Assembly: GCA_002722055.1 (NCBI GenBank)
Contig: PBKD01000009.1
Span: forward strand, 1-64,000
Direction of reading: 5' to 3'
DNA length: 64,000 bases
Origin: Rhodospirillaceae bacterium
Lineage (GTDB): Bacteria > Pseudomonadota > Alphaproteobacteria > SHVP01
In this document: positions 8,779 to 17,610 of the stretch, one piece after another
Layout: every line of letters begins with the position of its first letter
Position numbering within the stretch: the stretch's first letter is position 1
Notes under the pieces: model-generated
Seen by the model: the letters and a program-made list of their open reading frames with translations, nothing else
The model's database searches: none
What the model was told of the DNA's origin: nothing
Made by a program: the position numbers and the translations under genes

Positions 8779-9972
8779 TTGAATTTTTTTATATTTTTTA
8801 AAATAAGATTTTTTTTGTTAACTGGACTGATAATTTTTGTCCTCCCAATACTATTAATAACTTTTCCTTTTTCTGCAAAAGCAAAATATTCAGCGATTAT
8901 AATAGACAGCAATAATGGACAAGTTCTATATTCAAGAAATGCAAATACTCAAAGATACCCAGCATCACTAACTAAAATGATGACTCTTTATCTAGCTTTT
9001 GATGCATTATCTGAGAAAAAAATAAAACTAAATCAGAAATTATTAGTATCTAAAAGAGCACAAGGGCAAACGCCGTCAAAGATTGGCCTGAAGGCCGGAC
9101 AGAAAATAACCGTAGAAAATGCTATTCTTGCTATCATTTCAAAATCTGCTAATGATGCAGCAACAGTGATAGCAGAGTCATTAGCAGATTCAGAAATATC
9201 ATTTGCAAAGAAAATGACTAAGAAAGCAAAAGACCTAGGTATGAGAAGAACAAACTTTAGGAATGCTACAGGCCTGCCTAATAGACGGCAAAAAACTACT
9301 GCGAGGGATATGTCAATATTATCAAGAGCACTTTTGAATGACCACAAAAAATACTACCACTATTTCTCAACAAAAAAATTTAATTATAACGGACGTATCT
9401 ATGAAAATCATAATCAATTATTAACTAAATATAGAGGAACAGATGGCATCAAAACTGGATATATAAAAGCTTCAGGTTTCAATGTAGCTGCATCTGTTGA
9501 GAGGGGTGGAAAAAGACTGATAGGAATTGTTTTTGGAGGAAAAACAGCTAAAAGTAGAGATAAACACTTAGCCAAACTATTTGATAATGCTTTTAAGAAC
9601 TCAAAATCTAAAGCTAAGATCAATAAACCAGAATTTAAACCAATAAGTAAAGATATTCAAATTACTAAAATTAAAAATCAAAAGAAGCTAAAAAGAAATA
9701 TAAATAGTAATAAAATTAAAGATGACTGGTTGATTCAGATTGGTGCTTTCCTAAATAAAAGTGATGCGTATGAACAAATCATTAAAGCCTCACAAATATT
9801 TCCTTCAGGATTGTCGGATGGAACAGTTTCAATAACACCAGTTAGATCTGATGGTAATATTTTATTTAGAGCACGTATGAAGAAGTTACCAAGAGATAAG
9901 GCAAAAAAAGCTTGCCATATACTTGAAAATCATGGCATTCCTTGTAATGCAATTAGTATGTCTGGAAGTTAA
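8779..9972 (+). CDS. D-alanyl-D-alanine carboxypeptidase (PBP5/DacA family) with SPOR domain
   Basis: 397 residues. An N-terminal membrane/signal segment (about 8-34) ends near SAKAKY, placing the enzyme in the periplasm. The penicillin-binding domain shows all three motifs: Ser63-x-x-Lys66 (SLTK), Ser-Ala-Asn at 123-125 and Lys-Thr-Gly at 225-227. A basic linker (about 275-310) leads to a C-terminal SPOR domain (about 315-395, beginning DDWLIQIGAFLN). SPOR domains bind denuded septal peptidoglycan, so the enzyme probably trims pentapeptides at the division site. The start is TTG; the one at 8755 is the alternative, and the promoter position favours 8779. Confidence 0.9.
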   Translation: MNFFIFFKIRFFLLTGLIIFVLPILLITFPFSAKAKYSAIIIDSNNGQVLYSRNANTQRYPASLTKMMTLYLAFDALSEKKIKLNQKLLVSKRAQGQTPSKIGLKAGQKITVENAILAIISKSANDAATVIAESLADSEISFAKKMTKKAKDLGMRRTNFRNATGLPNRRQKTTARDMSILSRALLNDHKKYYHYFSTKKFNYNGRIYENHNQLLTKYRGTDGIKTGYIKASGFNVAASVERGGKRLIGIVFGGKTAKSRDKHLAKLFDNAFKNSKSKAKINKPEFKPISKDIQITKIKNQKKLKRNINSNKIKDDWLIQIGAFLNKSDAYEQIIKASQIFPSGLSDGTVSITPVRSDGNILFRARMKKLPRDKAKKACHILENHGIPCNAISMSGS

Positions 9973-9981
9973 GAATATAAA

Positions 9982-11382
9982 CTAGTATAATTGTTCCAGT
10001 CCTATATCTATCTTATTATCTTTTAAAATTTTAATTAGATCAGATTTAATTTTTTTTAATGAAGCCTCATTATCAGCTTCACATCTTATAGTTAAACATG
10101 CTTGTGTATTTGATGCTCGTAAGAGCCACCAACCTTCCCTAGAATTATACCTTATGCCATCAATATCTAATATATCTGCACCCTGGTTATAAAGGCTGGT
10201 CTTTATTTTTTGTACTATATTGAATTTTTCAGTTTCTTGGCATTCTATCCTTATTTCATTAGTATTAATCATTTTTGGTAATTCATCATATATGTGGTTT
10301 ATTGATTTTTTTTCATTAAAAATTGTTTTTAGAACTCTCAATGAGGCATAAATTGCATCATCAAAACCAAAATATTCATCAGAGAAAAAAATATGAGCAC
10401 TCATCTCACCACCAAGCAAAGCTCCTTCTTCCATCATTTTAGCCTTAATTAGAGAATGGCCAGAAGACCACATTATAGGGTTACCTCCTAATTTTTTTAC
10501 TTCTTCAAAAAAAACTGAACTACATTTTACATCACCTATAATCTTTGACCCTGGGTTTTTCCTTAATACGTCTCTGGATAATATTGCTAAAATCTGATCT
10601 CCCCATATTACTCTACCTAAACCATCTACAACTCCTAACCTATCTCCATCTCCATCAAAAGCGAACCCAATGTCACATTTATTAGTACTAACTACTTCCT
10701 TTAATTGTTTCAAATTTTCCTCAACAGTAGGATCTGGGTGATGATTTGGAAATGTTCCATCAATTACACCATTTATTAGATAGTGTTTTCCTGGTAACTG
10801 TAAAATTAATCTTGAAATTATATTTGAAGCTGCGCCATTACCTGGATCCCAAGCGATTTTTATATTTTCAGGTATAGCTATTTGCTCTATCAATTTATTT
10901 ATGTAATTCTCCTCGAGATCTTTTTTTACCACAGTACCTTTTCCCTCAACAAAAACGCCATTCTGGGAAATTTTTCCAAGATCTAATATATCATCACCAT
11001 AAAAAACTCTATTTGGCATGATAAATTTAAATCCATTAAAGTCTGGTGGATTATGTGAACCTGTAATCATTATGCCAGCGTCCGCTCCTTCAGAGTAAAC
11101 ACTATAATATAACATTGGACTTGGCACGCAACCTATTTCAATAATATCTAAACCAGTTGAAAACAGACCTTTAATTAAACTCTTAGATAACTCTGGTGAA
11201 CTTATTCTACCATCAAACCCAACACAGATTTTTTTTCCCGAAAATTTTTTTTGTAGAACAGTACCAAAAGAAGTACCAATAAAAAATGCATCTTTACTCG
11301 ATAAAGTACTATCAAGTATACCGCGTATATCATATGCACGAAGAATAGTTTCATGAAATTTATGATTAAGTTCTTTAACCAA
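9982..11382 (-). CDS. Phosphomannomutase/phosphoglucomutase
   Basis: 466-residue alpha-D-phosphohexomutase that interconverts hexose 6- and 1-phosphates. The phosphoserine loop TGSHNP places the catalytic serine at 109. The metal loop DGDGDR is at 243-248, the sugar-specificity loop GEMSAH at 325-330, and a C-terminal phosphate-binding RASNTQ is near 427. GEMSAH and overall length fit bifunctional PMM/PGM (AlgC-like) enzymes. Its start overlaps the end of ugd by 8 bp, and galU lies just upstream, so making glucose 1-phosphate for UDP-glucose is the natural role. It ends 9 bp from the convergent carboxypeptidase gene. Confidence 0.93.
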   Translation of the reverse strand: MVKELNHKFHETILRAYDIRGILDSTLSSKDAFFIGTSFGTVLQKKFSGKKICVGFDGRISSPELSKSLIKGLFSTGLDIIEIGCVPSPMLYYSVYSEGADAGIMITGSHNPPDFNGFKFIMPNRVFYGDDILDLGKISQNGVFVEGKGTVVKKDLEENYINKLIEQIAIPENIKIAWDPGNGAASNIISRLILQLPGKHYLINGVIDGTFPNHHPDPTVEENLKQLKEVVSTNKCDIGFAFDGDGDRLGVVDGLGRVIWGDQILAILSRDVLRKNPGSKIIGDVKCSSVFFEEVKKLGGNPIMWSSGHSLIKAKMMEEGALLGGEMSAHIFFSDEYFGFDDAIYASLRVLKTIFNEKKSINHIYDELPKMINTNEIRIECQETEKFNIVQKIKTSLYNQGADILDIDGIRYNSREGWWLLRASNTQACLTIRCEADNEASLKKIKSDLIKILKDNKIDIGLEQLY

Positions 11383-12709
11383 GAGGTCTACCCACTTTTC
11401 TCCCCAAACTTATATAATGAAAACCTAAATCAGTTAAATATGATGGTTTATACATATTACGAAAGTCAATTATAGTTTTTTGGTTTACCAAGTTAGCCAC
11501 CTTCTTAAAATCAATATTTTTTGAGTCAAATTCTGGCCATTCAGTCATAAAAATAATTGCATCAACGTTTTCTACAGCTTGATATAGATTTTTACACCAT
11601 ACAATAGAACCTTCAATTTTTTTTCTTGCTTCATCAATTCCTTGTGGATCATAGGCTCTTATATTGGAACCATATTCTATTAATTTAGGAATTAAATCCA
11701 TACTTGGGCTATCTCGTAAATCATCCGTCCCTGCCTTAAATGTTAAACCTAATATACAAAAATTTTTATTTCTTAAATCATTATTAAACTCTTCACTTAT
11801 TTTAGAAAAAATAAACGCTTTCCTGGAGTCATTTACTGAAACAGCTGCTTCAACAATTCTCAGTGGAGACTCATTTTGGGAAGCAGTGTGAATTAATGCT
11901 AATGTATCTTTGGGGAAACAAGAACCCCCATATCCTGGACCAGCGCTTAGGCCCCATCTACCTATCCTTTTATCTAGGCCCATACCATCCGCAACATCTT
12001 CAACATTCGCGCCAACTTTCTCACACAAATTCGATATCTCATTGATAAAGCTAATTTTAACAGCCAGAAAAGCATTTGATGCATACTTTGTAAGCTCAGC
12101 TGTTTGAGGATCTGTTTCAAAATACAAATCTTTGTTACTTTTGATTAATGGCTGATGTAGCTTATATAAAATAGAATGAGCTTCGGAATAATTACTACCA
12201 ACTACTACTCGACTTGGCCCCATAAAGTCTTGAACTGCAAGACCTTCTCTTAAAAACTCGGGAACCGAGGCAGTTTTAATCTTTTTATAATTAGGCTTGC
12301 TTTTAAAAATATTTTCAATAATTTTCATTGTTCCTACAGGAACAGTGGATTTCATAGCTACAATCATATCCTTATCGATACTTTCTGATAATTCCTCAGC
12401 TACACCAAATACAGAGCTTAGATCAGCCTCTCCGTTTTCTTTGCCTCTAGGCGTTCCAACTGCAATAAAAATAATATCTGCACTGTTTATTTCGCTTTTT
12501 AATTCTTTAGAAAACCTTAACCTACCCTTTTTCATATTTTTATGTACAAGGTCTTCTAATGATGGTTCAAATATTGGAACTATACCAGAGTTTAGATTAT
12601 CAATAATCTTTTTATCTTTATCTACACATACAACATTATTTCCTAACTCTGAAAAACAAACTCCAGAAACAAGACCTACATAACCGGTTCCAATCATTAC
12701 TATATTCAT
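11375..12709 (-). CDS. ugd: UDP-glucose 6-dehydrogenase
   Basis: 444 residues; oxidises UDP-glucose to UDP-glucuronate with two NAD+. An N-terminal Rossmann fold carries GTGYVG at 7-12. The substrate segment EFLREG lies at 151-156. The catalytic cysteine is Cys264 in GGSCFPKD, and a C-terminal UDP-binding domain follows. It lies between galU (12 bp upstream) and the phosphohexomutase (8-bp overlap), forming a complete route from glucose 6-phosphate to UDP-glucuronate for surface polysaccharide. Confidence 0.96.
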   Translation of the reverse strand: MNIVMIGTGYVGLVSGVCFSELGNNVVCVDKDKKIIDNLNSGIVPIFEPSLEDLVHKNMKKGRLRFSKELKSEINSADIIFIAVGTPRGKENGEADLSSVFGVAEELSESIDKDMIVAMKSTVPVGTMKIIENIFKSKPNYKKIKTASVPEFLREGLAVQDFMGPSRVVVGSNYSEAHSILYKLHQPLIKSNKDLYFETDPQTAELTKYASNAFLAVKISFINEISNLCEKVGANVEDVADGMGLDKRIGRWGLSAGPGYGGSCFPKDTLALIHTASQNESPLRIVEAAVSVNDSRKAFIFSKISEEFNNDLRNKNFCILGLTFKAGTDDLRDSPSMDLIPKLIEYGSNIRAYDPQGIDEARKKIEGSIVWCKNLYQAVENVDAIIFMTEWPEFDSKNIDFKKVANLVNQKTIIDFRNMYKPSYLTDLGFHYISLGRKVGRPLG

Positions 12710-12721
12710 ATATCTCTCAAT

Positions 12722-13588
12722 TTATATAAAAGTACGCAAGTAATTTAAAATATCGTTAGATAAATCATCTCTATCAATAGCAAAAGCAATATTAGCTCTC
12801 AAATAGCCAACTTTACTCCCACAATCAAATCTTTCACCTTCAATTTTTAAACCAAAATAATCTTCGTGCTTAGCTGTCCATGAAAGTGCATCTGTAAGTT
12901 GTATTTCGTCCCCAGTCCCTTTGATTTGCTTATCAAGATATTCAAAAATTTTTGGTGTTAGAATATATCTACCAACAACAGCATACTTTGAAGGAGCTTC
13001 TTTAAAAATTGGCTTTTCTACTAAACCTTTAATTTTAATTTTCTTCAATTCTTTATAATCAACATCTAAAACTCCATAACTTGAAATTTCTTCTCCTTCA
13101 ATCTCTTCAACAGCAACCATTCCACCTGTTCCATCATATTGATCAATCATTTGTTTTAAACAACTTTTTTTAGACATAAATATATCATCTGCAAGTAAAA
13201 CAGCGAAAGTATCCTCTCCAATTAAATTTCTGGCACACCAAATCGCATGTCCTAGTCCTAGTGGTTCCTGTTGCCTTGTGTATGCAACAGCTCCAGGTTT
13301 TGGCATTGAATTGATAATATTATTCAATTCATTGCTCTTGTTTCTTTTTCTTAATAGATTTACTAGTTCACTTGATTGATCAAAATGATCTTCTATTGCA
13401 GTTTTACCCCTACCAGTCACAAAAATAAATTCCTCAATTCCTGCGGATGCAGCTTCTTCAACAGCATATTGAATAAGAGGTTTATCAACTATGGGTAACA
13501 TTTCTTTAGGCAAAGCTTTAGTTGCAGGTAAAAATCTTGTTCCCATTCCTCCAACAGGGAAAACCGCTTTTTTAACACTATTTCTCAT
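12722..13588 (-). CDS. galU: UTP-glucose-1-phosphate uridylyltransferase
   Basis: 288 residues; makes UDP-glucose and pyrophosphate from UTP and glucose 1-phosphate. The nucleotide-binding loop GGMGTRFLPATKALPKE (13-29) and the internal VEKP and GRYIL segments identify it. Length equals the usual bacterial GalU. It is first of three sugar-nucleotide genes with ugd and the mutase. The membrane J-domain gene ends 61 bp upstream on the same strand, so the two groups could share a transcript. Confidence 0.96.
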   Translation of the reverse strand: MRNSVKKAVFPVGGMGTRFLPATKALPKEMLPIVDKPLIQYAVEEAASAGIEEFIFVTGRGKTAIEDHFDQSSELVNLLRKRNKSNELNNIINSMPKPGAVAYTRQQEPLGLGHAIWCARNLIGEDTFAVLLADDIFMSKKSCLKQMIDQYDGTGGMVAVEEIEGEEISSYGVLDVDYKELKKIKIKGLVEKPIFKEAPSKYAVVGRYILTPKIFEYLDKQIKGTGDEIQLTDALSWTAKHEDYFGLKIEGERFDCGSKVGYLRANIAFAIDRDDLSNDILNYLRTFI

Positions 13589-13649
13589 CTAGACCTCAAG
13601 AATATCATAAATGTATGTTTTGCCACGCAAATCAAATTTATTCAAGCAT

Positions 13650-14387
13650 TTATAGGTTTTTTAATAATAGTTCTTTAGCTTGATTTATTTTTGTAGCCAA
13701 AAAATTTGAACCACCCTGATCAGGGTGATTTTTTAGCATCAATCTATGGTGTGCTTCTTTAATCTCTTCCATAGTAGCTGTCTCATTTAAGCCCAATAAT
13801 AAATATGCCTCTTTTAAAGACATAGATTCAGTTTCATTTTCATAATTTTTATTATTATCCGCCTCTTCTCTCCAATCATGCTCATAAATTCTATCTAGAT
13901 AGGCCTCCAAAACATCCAATGATTCTCTATCACCCCTTACCTCTTCTCTTAACTCTATTAATTTTTCTAATGATAATTCTTCTAAATTAGTTCCAACAAG
14001 CTCACCCTGCTTAATAACTCCTGTAACTTTGCCATTACTTTGATCAAGCGACATTGAAAAAAATTTAGTCTCAATAGATGAAATATTTGATGCATTATTT
14101 TGATTAAAAGAATTTGGTTTAAAGTTTAAATTAAACAAATTTCTAATAAATTTACTGATCGCTAAGCCTGCTATAGTTCTTAAAGCAAAGTAAAAAACAG
14201 GAAGAACTAGCCATAAAAAGAATGAACTAAATTTTAAACCTATAAGTAAAATGAAGAAAATTAAAGATAGGATTATTAACCACTTAAAGAATTTAACTAT
14301 TTTTTTTGGGTCAGTATAGGCTACCATCCTTACTAAAAAAATGATGCATATTACTACAATTAGACCTAATATAAGCCAGATCATCAT
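13650..14387 (-). CDS. Membrane-anchored C-terminal J-domain protein
   Basis: 245 residues. Hydrophobic segments near 3-20, 38-55 and 57-75 anchor the N-terminus. The middle is charged, and a J-domain fills about 189-245 with the HPD tripeptide at 221-223 (LKNHPDQGG). HPD stimulates the ATPase of an Hsp70, so the protein probably recruits DnaK to the inner membrane. The layout resembles TIM14/DjlA-like co-chaperones with a terminal J-domain, not DnaJ itself (no G/F or zinc region). The start codon overlaps the VWA gene stop in an ATGA, implying coupled synthesis. The client is unknown. Confidence 0.85.
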   Translation of the reverse strand: MMIWLILGLIVVICIIFLVRMVAYTDPKKIVKFFKWLIILSLIFFILLIGLKFSSFFLWLVLPVFYFALRTIAGLAISKFIRNLFNLNFKPNSFNQNNASNISSIETKFFSMSLDQSNGKVTGVIKQGELVGTNLEELSLEKLIELREEVRGDRESLDVLEAYLDRIYEHDWREEADNNKNYENETESMSLKEAYLLLGLNETATMEEIKEAHHRLMLKNHPDQGGSNFLATKINQAKELLLKNL

Positions 14388-15088
14388 AATTTGGTAAGAA
14401 GTAATTTAATTTCATTAGGAGCAATTTTTATATTTTTTCTTAGACCTTCTTTTCCTCCAGCAACAAAAATAGCTATTGCTTTAAGTAAGTTTTTTAATGT
14501 GGATGAACTAGAAGAATTAAAAATTGTATGGAAACCATTTGTTATTCTAGCCATCTCTCCAAAGACAAAGTTAGCTTCTGGATTATTACCCTCCTGAAAA
14601 ATAAACATAGGAATACCTTTTAGTCCAATCTTACCCACATTATTTAATATTATATCAGGATTTTCTTCCATACAATCACCAATGAAAACAATTGCATTTA
14701 TTTTTGTTTTTTTTAATTCATATAAAGCATGAACTAAAAACTTATTTATTTGTGTTAAACCGCCTAAACACTGAACACTATCCATATAATTTATTATTTT
14801 TTTAGAATCACTACACCAAGGGAAAGCCGTAAAATTACTAAAACCTTGGTAATACGCAACCTGCATTTCTAGACCGCCAAGAGACAAAGAGGCCTCAAAC
14901 ATTTCTGCCTGAATATGACTAGCCCTATCCCACATAGGCTGCCTACTTGCAGTAGCATCTAAACCAAATAATATTTTTCCACTAGGATTATTATATGTTT
15001 TAGGGACAGAAGATAGTTTTTTAATAAATAAATCTAGGTCTTTATTTTTTTTATTCTTGCTTAAAAAATTTTTATTATTTTTAGACAT
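14384..15088 (-). CDS. VWA-domain protein, function unknown
   Basis: 234 residues with a lysine-rich N-terminus and a von Willebrand A-like fold. A MIDAS-type metal site can be traced: Asp44-x-Thr46-x-Ser48 (canonical DxSxS with Thr in the first hydroxyl position), Thr112 in GGLTQI, and Asp138 in FIGDCMEE. No signal peptide or membrane segment is seen, so it is probably cytoplasmic. It is joined by a 4-bp overlap to the membrane J-domain gene, suggesting a shared complex or task. I recall similar pairs in other alphaproteobacteria but no experimental function. Confidence 0.75.
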   Translation of the reverse strand: MSKNNKNFLSKNKKNKDLDLFIKKLSSVPKTYNNPSGKILFGLDATASRQPMWDRASHIQAEMFEASLSLGGLEMQVAYYQGFSNFTAFPWCSDSKKIINYMDSVQCLGGLTQINKFLVHALYELKKTKINAIVFIGDCMEENPDIILNNVGKIGLKGIPMFIFQEGNNPEANFVFGEMARITNGFHTIFNSSSSSTLKNLLKAIAIFVAGGKEGLRKNIKIAPNEIKLLLTKL

Positions 15089-15183
15089 AAAATTCGCTTC
15101 AAAAAAAATATTTCTTTATTATATAGGATATAGTATTATTTTATTAAGTTAAAACCATATGTTAATCATTTATTTTAAATTTT

Positions 15184-16308
15184 ATGAATAAATCTTCTTT
15201 TGATACAGATGTTTTGATTATTGGAGCTGGTGTTATTGGATTAAGTATAGCAAGGGAAATTGCTAAAAAAGGTCTAGATGTAATCATAGCAGAAAAAAAT
15301 AGATTTGCTGGCACGGAAACTAGCTCTAGAAATAGCGAGGTAATACATGCTGGTATTTATTATCCGAAAGATAGCTTGAAAACTAAATTTTGTATTGAGG
15401 GGAATAAAAAACTATATGATTATTGTGAAAAATATAAAATCCCCTTTAATAGATGTGGTAAATTAATAGTAGCTACGTCAGACGAAGAAATAAATAAACT
15501 TTTTAAAATAAAAAAAAATATAGATGAAATTGGATTAGTAGATATTAGCTTACTATCAAAAAAAGAAATTCATAATTTAGAACCTGAATTAAGGTGTTCT
15601 GGAGCTCTTTTTTCTCCTTCATCTGGTATATTAGATAGTCATTCATTCATTCAATCTCTTTTGACAGAGTTACAAGATTTAAATTGCACTGTAGCATTTA
15701 ATAGTAAGGTGGAAAAAGTTATTCATAGTAATGATTCTCTTATAACAGAAGTTAATGGAAACAATGAAAAAATAAATATTCGTTCTAAGTGTCTAATTAA
15801 TTGTGCTGGCCTCTCGTCACAAAGTGTTGCCAAAAAAATTATAGGTCTTAGTTCTGATCTCATTCCTAAACAATATTTTGCAAAAGGAACTTATTTTACA
15901 TCTTCTAAAAAAGCACCGTTTACTCATCTTATTTACCCTATACCAGAAAACCATGGCCTAGGCATACATTTTACTTTAGATCTATCTGGAAGGTCTAAAT
16001 TTGGTCCCGATCTGGAATGGATAGATAAAGAAGACTACTCAACAGATTTAAAAAAGAGAAAAATATTTTACGATCAGATCAAGAAATTTTGGGTTAATAT
16101 TGAGGAAAATAAGTTAGTACCAGATTATGCAGGAATTAGACCTAAGATATCTGGGCCAAATGATCAGTCAGCTGATTTTATAATCCAATTTCCTGAAAAA
16201 AATAATATAAGAGGGTTAGTAAATTTATTTGGGATTGAGTCTCCTGGTTTAACTGCTAGCTTAGCTATAGGTTATGAAATAGGATCAAGAATAGATGAAG
16301 TGTTATGA
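15184..16308 (+). CDS. lhgO: FAD-dependent oxidoreductase, L-2-hydroxyglutarate oxidase-like
   Basis: 374 residues of the DAO family. The FAD-binding Rossmann motif GAGVIGLSIAREIAKKG spans 14-30. The SRNSEVIHAGIYYP block (48-61) is the mark of the L-2-hydroxyglutarate dehydrogenase/oxidase branch. The closing GIESPGLTASLAIG segment (about 349-362) contacts FAD. The likely reaction is oxidation of L-2-hydroxyglutarate (or a similar 2-hydroxyacid) to the 2-oxoacid, passing electrons to oxygen or quinone. A monooxygenase and an isomerase-like gene follow on the same strand, so another hydroxyacid of a catabolic route is possible. Confidence 0.85.
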   Translation: MNKSSFDTDVLIIGAGVIGLSIAREIAKKGLDVIIAEKNRFAGTETSSRNSEVIHAGIYYPKDSLKTKFCIEGNKKLYDYCEKYKIPFNRCGKLIVATSDEEINKLFKIKKNIDEIGLVDISLLSKKEIHNLEPELRCSGALFSPSSGILDSHSFIQSLLTELQDLNCTVAFNSKVEKVIHSNDSLITEVNGNNEKINIRSKCLINCAGLSSQSVAKKIIGLSSDLIPKQYFAKGTYFTSSKKAPFTHLIYPIPENHGLGIHFTLDLSGRSKFGPDLEWIDKEDYSTDLKKRKIFYDQIKKFWVNIEENKLVPDYAGIRPKISGPNDQSADFIIQFPEKNNIRGLVNLFGIESPGLTASLAIGYEIGSRIDEVL

Positions 16309-16352
16309 ATACGTTAAAATTAATTGTTGAATTTATTGATAAGTTTTGGTAG
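16305..16352 (+). other. Tiny ORF (15 codons) bridging two oxidoreductase genes
   Basis: An ATG overlapping the lhgO-like stop (ATGA) opens a 15-codon frame, MNTLKLIVEFIDKFW, that ends 8 bp before the monooxygenase ATG at 16361. It has no clear ribosome-binding site. It may be chance, or translation through it could couple the two genes. Whether it is translated cannot be judged from sequence. Confidence 0.2.
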
Positions 16353-16360
16353 TGAAAAAT

Positions 16361-17584
16361 ATGATTGATAATTGTGAAGATAGAGTTTTAATTTCTGGAG
16401 CTGGACCAGTTGGTTTAACAGCAGCATTAGCATTACTAAACAAGGACATACCTGTAACATTAATTGATAGCTATAAAGATGTACCAACCGACCCAAGGGC
16501 CTCTACATTTCATCCTCCTACCATGGAACTACTTGAAAAAATTAATGTTACAAAAGAAATGCTAGAAAAAGGTTTAATTGTAAATAAATGGCAATATCGA
16601 GATAGAAAAAAAGGGATAGTCGCTGAGTTTGATTTAGAAATTCTATCAGATATTACTAAATATCCATTTAGATTACATTTTGAACAACATAAATATGCTC
16701 AAATGCTATTAAATAAAGTATCTAATTTTAAAATTTGTAGAGTAATAAAAAATTCAACTGTTTTAAAAACTTATCAGGATAGCAATGGAGTTAGTATTGA
16801 ATATAATGATAACGATTCAACTTTAAAAAAAATTAATGGTAAATTTTTAATTGGTTGTGACGGAGGTAAAAGTATTGTGAGACAAAATTTGGGAGTAAGT
16901 TTTAACGGATTAACTTTTGAAGAAAGGTTTCTTGTCTTAACAACTTCGTTTAATTTTAAACCATATGGATTTTCTGGAACATGTTATATATCTGATCCAG
17001 ATGAGTGGTGCTCAATTTTTAATGTTCCAGCTAATGGGCCTCCTGGACACTGGCGATTAGTTTTTCCAGAAAGTAGTAATAGAACTAAGAGCGAAATATT
17101 TAACGATTTAGAATGTCAGAAAAAAATACAAGATTTTTTTCCTCACCCAGAATCAAAGCTTTATGATATTCTTCATAAAAATATTTATAATGTTCACCAA
17201 AGGATAGCAGGTAAGTTTAGAGTTGGTAGAATTTTCCTCTGTGGTGACGCAGCACATATAAATAACCCTCTAGGAGGTATGGGTTTAAATTTTGGTATTC
17301 ATGATGCAATGAATATTGCTGAAAAAATTTATTTAGTTTGGACAAAAAAAGATAATGAAGATATTTTTGATAAATATGATAGGCAAAGAAGGACTGTAGC
17401 AGAGGAATATTTATTGGCTCAAACAGCACAAAATAAAAAAGATCTAGAAGAGAAAAAAACTGATCAGAGAATTAAGCGCCAGAAATATCTAAGTGATATA
17501 TCGAAAGATAATACTTCTGCAAAAGCCTATTTAATGAAAACAGCTATGTTTGAAAGCACCAAAAGAGCAAACGAAATAAACTAA
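16361..17584 (+). CDS. FAD-dependent aromatic monooxygenase (PHBH/TfdB fold)
   Basis: 407 residues of the FAD_binding_3 (PF01494) class. Three class motifs are present: GAGPVG at 13-18, the DG-type segment GCDGGKSIVR at 165-174, and the ribityl-binding GDAAH at 295-299 followed by NNPLGGMGLNFGIHD. Such flavoproteins hydroxylate phenolic or N-heteroaromatic acids using NAD(P)H and oxygen. The substrate is not readable. The ATG at 16361 is preferred over an in-frame TTG at 16346. No thioredoxin-like C-terminal domain is present, unlike phenol hydroxylase. It is followed 26 bp later by an isomerase-like gene. Confidence 0.87.
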   Translation: MIDNCEDRVLISGAGPVGLTAALALLNKDIPVTLIDSYKDVPTDPRASTFHPPTMELLEKINVTKEMLEKGLIVNKWQYRDRKKGIVAEFDLEILSDITKYPFRLHFEQHKYAQMLLNKVSNFKICRVIKNSTVLKTYQDSNGVSIEYNDNDSTLKKINGKFLIGCDGGKSIVRQNLGVSFNGLTFEERFLVLTTSFNFKPYGFSGTCYISDPDEWCSIFNVPANGPPGHWRLVFPESSNRTKSEIFNDLECQKKIQDFFPHPESKLYDILHKNIYNVHQRIAGKFRVGRIFLCGDAAHINNPLGGMGLNFGIHDAMNIAEKIYLVWTKKDNEDIFDKYDRQRRTVAEEYLLAQTAQNKKDLEEKKTDQRIKRQKYLSDISKDNTSAKAYLMKTAMFESTKRANEIN

Positions 17585-17610
17585 TTAAATACAGATATGT
17601 AGGTGATATA

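Noticed and set aside
9962-9999. CTGGAA...TTCCAG inverted repeat at the dacA-like/mutase junction as a bidirectional terminator
   Set aside because: The loop is 26 nt, the stem six pairs, and there is no T-run on either side.
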